DNA of 64,000 bases, taken from contig NZ_CP040330.1 of assembly GCF_005576615.1 (NCBI RefSeq), positions 806,001-870,000 of the forward strand. Reading direction: 5' to 3'. The DNA comes from Natrinema versiforme. Its GTDB lineage: Archaea; Halobacteriota; Halobacteria; Halobacteriales; Natrialbaceae. The stretch's first letter is position 1. Every line of letters begins with the position of its first letter. Below the pieces are notes generated by a model. That model was given only the letters and a program-made list of their open reading frames with translations, had not been told where the DNA came from and made no database searches. A program made the translations under genes and the position numbers. Of the stretch, positions 62,192 to 64,000 are shown piece after piece.

Positions 62192-62953
62192 ATGTCAAAC
62201 CAATCAGTACACGGTTCGCGATCGTCGGCGAGGGATCGGACGGACGAACGCGAATCGACGGCGGCCGTTCGCCTCGAGGGCGTCACCCACGAGTACGGGT
62301 CGACCGGCGGGCGCTTTCGCTCGGGTGACGAGCGGACGGTGACCGCGCTCCGCGACGTCTCCTTCGACGTGCCAGAAGGGATGATCGTCGGCCTCGAGGG
62401 ACCGAGCGGGAGCGGGAAGTCGACGGTGTTACACGCGGTCGCGGGGCTGTTAGTTCCGACGAGCGGCAGCGTCGAACTGCGCGACACTGATCTCGCGGCG
62501 CTGTCCGACGCCGAGCGGACCCGGGTCCGGCGACACCATATCGGGATCGTCTTCCAGCGATTCCACCTCCTGCCGTCGCTGTCCGCCCGGGCGAACGTCG
62601 CCTTGCCGCTCGTCCAGTCCGGGGTGCCGCGAGCCGACCGGCGAGCGCGCGCGACGGCGCTGCTCGAGGAGGTCGGGCTGGGCGACCGCGCCACGCATCT
62701 GCCGGGCGAACTCAGCGGCGGGGAACGACAGCGCGTCGCGATCGCGCGGGCGCTGTCGACGGACCCGGACGTGATCGTCGCCGACGAGCCGACGGGCGAA
62801 CTTGACACGGCGACCGGGGCGGATGTCCTCGAACTGCTGACCGATGTCGGCCGCGAGCGGGCGGTGTTGGTCGCCTCCCACGACGAGGCCACGCTCGATG
62901 TCGCCGATCGGATCGTCACGCTGTGTGACGGACGGGTGGACGATGTCCGATGA
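62192..62953 (+). CDS. ABC transporter ATPase, LolD/MacB type
   Basis: The 253-residue ATPase has Walker A GPSGSGKSTV, Q-loop VFQRFHLLPSL, signature LSGGERQRVAIARAL, Walker B DVIVADEPTGELD and the H-loop SHDEATLDVA. The VFQxFHLLPxL and DEPTGxLD words are typical of the MacB/LolD/FtsE group that works with FtsX-like permeases rather than classical transport. A short basic N-terminal tail precedes the domain; ATG 62192 was chosen over an upstream GTG. It overlaps the permease gene by 11 nt. Confidence 0.92.
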   Translation: MSNQSVHGSRSSARDRTDERESTAAVRLEGVTHEYGSTGGRFRSGDERTVTALRDVSFDVPEGMIVGLEGPSGSGKSTVLHAVAGLLVPTSGSVELRDTDLAALSDAERTRVRRHHIGIVFQRFHLLPSLSARANVALPLVQSGVPRADRRARATALLEEVGLGDRATHLPGELSGGERQRVAIARALSTDPDVIVADEPTGELDTATGADVLELLTDVGRERAVLVASHDEATLDVADRIVTLCDGRVDDVR

Positions 62954-64000
62954 CGACGACGTATTGCCCGAGGCGGTCGACTCGCGGCGGCGGACGCGCT
63001 GGTCCGGTATCGTCGGTCTGACCCTCGGCAGGTGGTGGCGGCGGGCGACGCGAACGACGAGGGGACGAATCGCGTCGACGATCGCCGCCGTCGCGCTGAC
63101 GATCGCGCTCTTGGTGGTCGTCACCGGCGTCGCGCTGGCGCTCGCCGACGGCGGCGTAACCAACGGCGATGACGCCGATGTCCGAGTCATCCCCGAGGAG
63201 AGCGGAACGCTGTCGTCCGTCAACGGGGTCGAGGACCCGCGGCTCGGCGCGACCAACGAACGGGCCGCGACGATCCGAGCCCAGGACGGCGTCGAACACG
63301 CATCGCCGGTACTCGTCGAAACGGCACAGCTCGAGGCGTCCGACGGCGAGCCGCGAACCGTCCGCCTCGTCGGCGTCGTCCCGGATGAGGAGTCACGAAC
63401 CGTCGCGGGTCTGCCGGCCGGCGAACTCGAGGCGGGCGATCCCCATTACGCGAACGGTTCGTACGAGGGACCACAGGAGCGCGAGATCGTTCTCTCGTCG
63501 ACCGCCGCGGAGCAACTCGGCGTCAACGCGGGGGACGACATCCCCGTTTCGATCGGTGGAACGGGCGGAACGGACCGAGTCGATACCGCCACACCCTCGG
63601 TCACGGTGACGGTGACCGCCATCGCGGACGAGGGTGCCCGCGGCAGCGACGCGCCCGTCGGCGTGGTTCATCTGAGCGAACTCCAGTCGTATTCGGGGAG
63701 CGACGACGGCCAGCTCGCGGATCGACTGCTGGTCTGGGGCGAGACCGAGGCGGCGCAGTCGGCGGCGTCCGACGCGTATCCGGCCGCCGCGGTCGAGGTG
63801 GCCGGCGGCACCGATCCGTCGGCGCTGTTCGACGACGGGCTGGCGTTCGCGACGAGCGTCATCGCGTTGCTGGTCGGCGTGACGATCTGTGCGTCGTTCG
63901 TCGCGACCACCATGGGGATGACCGTCAACGAGGACCGTCGTACCCTCGCCGTCCTCGAGTCGGTCGGGTTCCCGACGCACAGCCGGCTCGCCGTCGTCGC
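62943..64000 (+). CDS. FtsX-like ABC permease (3' end outside window)
   Basis: The frame opens at ATG 62943 inside the ATPase gene and is still open at the window end, so only the first ~352 residues are seen. After an Arg-rich cytoplasmic start (WWRRATRTTRGRIAS) comes helix 1 (TIAAVALTIALLVVVTGVAL), a large extracellular MacB-PCD-like domain (residues ~70-295), and a second helix (FATSVIALLVGVTICASFVATTMGM) followed by the FtsX-typical VNEDRRTLAVLESVGFPTHSR. Together with the ATPase it forms a MacB/LolC-type mechanotransmission or lipoprotein-handling system; its role in haloarchaea is unknown. Confidence 0.9.
   Translation, partial: MSDDDDVLPEAVDSRRRTRWSGIVGLTLGRWWRRATRTTRGRIASTIAAVALTIALLVVVTGVALALADGGVTNGDDADVRVIPEESGTLSSVNGVEDPRLGATNERAATIRAQDGVEHASPVLVETAQLEASDGEPRTVRLVGVVPDEESRTVAGLPAGELEAGDPHYANGSYEGPQEREIVLSSTAAEQLGVNAGDDIPVSIGGTGGTDRVDTATPSVTVTVTAIADEGARGSDAPVGVVHLSELQSYSGSDDGQLADRLLVWGETEAAQSAASDAYPAAAVEVAGGTDPSALFDDGLAFATSVIALLVGVTICASFVATTMGMTVNEDRRTLAVLESVGFPTHSRLAVV

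Noticed and set aside
1-64000. CRISPR arrays, rRNA operons, complete insertion sequences, replication origin
   Set aside because: I looked for regularly spaced repeats, rRNA text, transposase motifs and orc1/cdc6 with origin repeats, and found none in the window.

Overview
The window is a piece of chromosome from an extremely halophilic archaeon (class Halobacteria; the gene set looks Natrialbales-like, but I cannot fix the genus by eye). The evidence is high-GC DNA, very acidic proteins rich in Asp and Glu, many leaderless starts with a TATA-like element 25-30 nt upstream, Bat/HTH_10 regulators, CarS, GfcR, NcsA, FtsZ2 with CdrS/CdrL, L15e and Rio2.

Layout. 1-9.2 kb: end of an unknown acidic protein, then a leftward block: argS, udk, a zinc-ribbon NUDIX protein, threonine synthase, an AstE/AspA-family deacylase, proline dehydrogenase and an APC permease fused to two Usp domains. 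9.5-26.8 kb: a catabolic region holding two class III aminotransferases, RidA, two paralogous M20 amidohydrolases, a BCCT solute transporter, a multi-PAS histidine kinase, a threonine-dehydratase-like PLP enzyme, a D-2-hydroxyacid dehydrogenase, glutamate dehydrogenase and a close DoeA/EutD (ectoine hydrolase) homologue. 27-45.6 kb: mostly housekeeping genes (carS, pyrE, thrS with a structured leader, gfcR, glmS, a fused E1 alpha-beta, rpl15e, ilvD, rio2), with a decayed FecCD permease that still has an iron-box palindrome. 45.8-58.6 kb: lipoate ligase, nfo, a small ABC exporter, an Acr3-like transporter, two wHTH proteins, ncsA, and ftsZ2-cdrS-cdrL ending at tRNA-Tyr(GUA). 58.6-62.1 kb: an accessory patch behind the tRNA with an accessory-type small gene, a frameshifted AbrB-like gene, an AT-richer histidine kinase flanked by a 14-bp direct repeat, and a run of perfect short-loop palindromes. 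62.2 kb to the end: a LolD/MacB-type ABC ATPase and the start of its FtsX-like permease.

Most interesting system. Genes from 9.5 to 26.8 kb can be assembled into a plausible haloarchaeal route for ectoine (perhaps also hydroxyectoine) use: BCCT uptake, DoeA-type ring opening, deacetylation by M20 enzymes in place of the bacterial DoeB, transamination of diaminobutyrate, a EutB-like dehydratase with RidA clean-up, and glutamate dehydrogenase regenerating 2-oxoglutarate. Several promoters of these dispersed units share TGTATACA or related GTGTAC dyads, suggesting one regulator. The DoeA assignment rests on strong motif agreement; the pathway and the regulon are inference.
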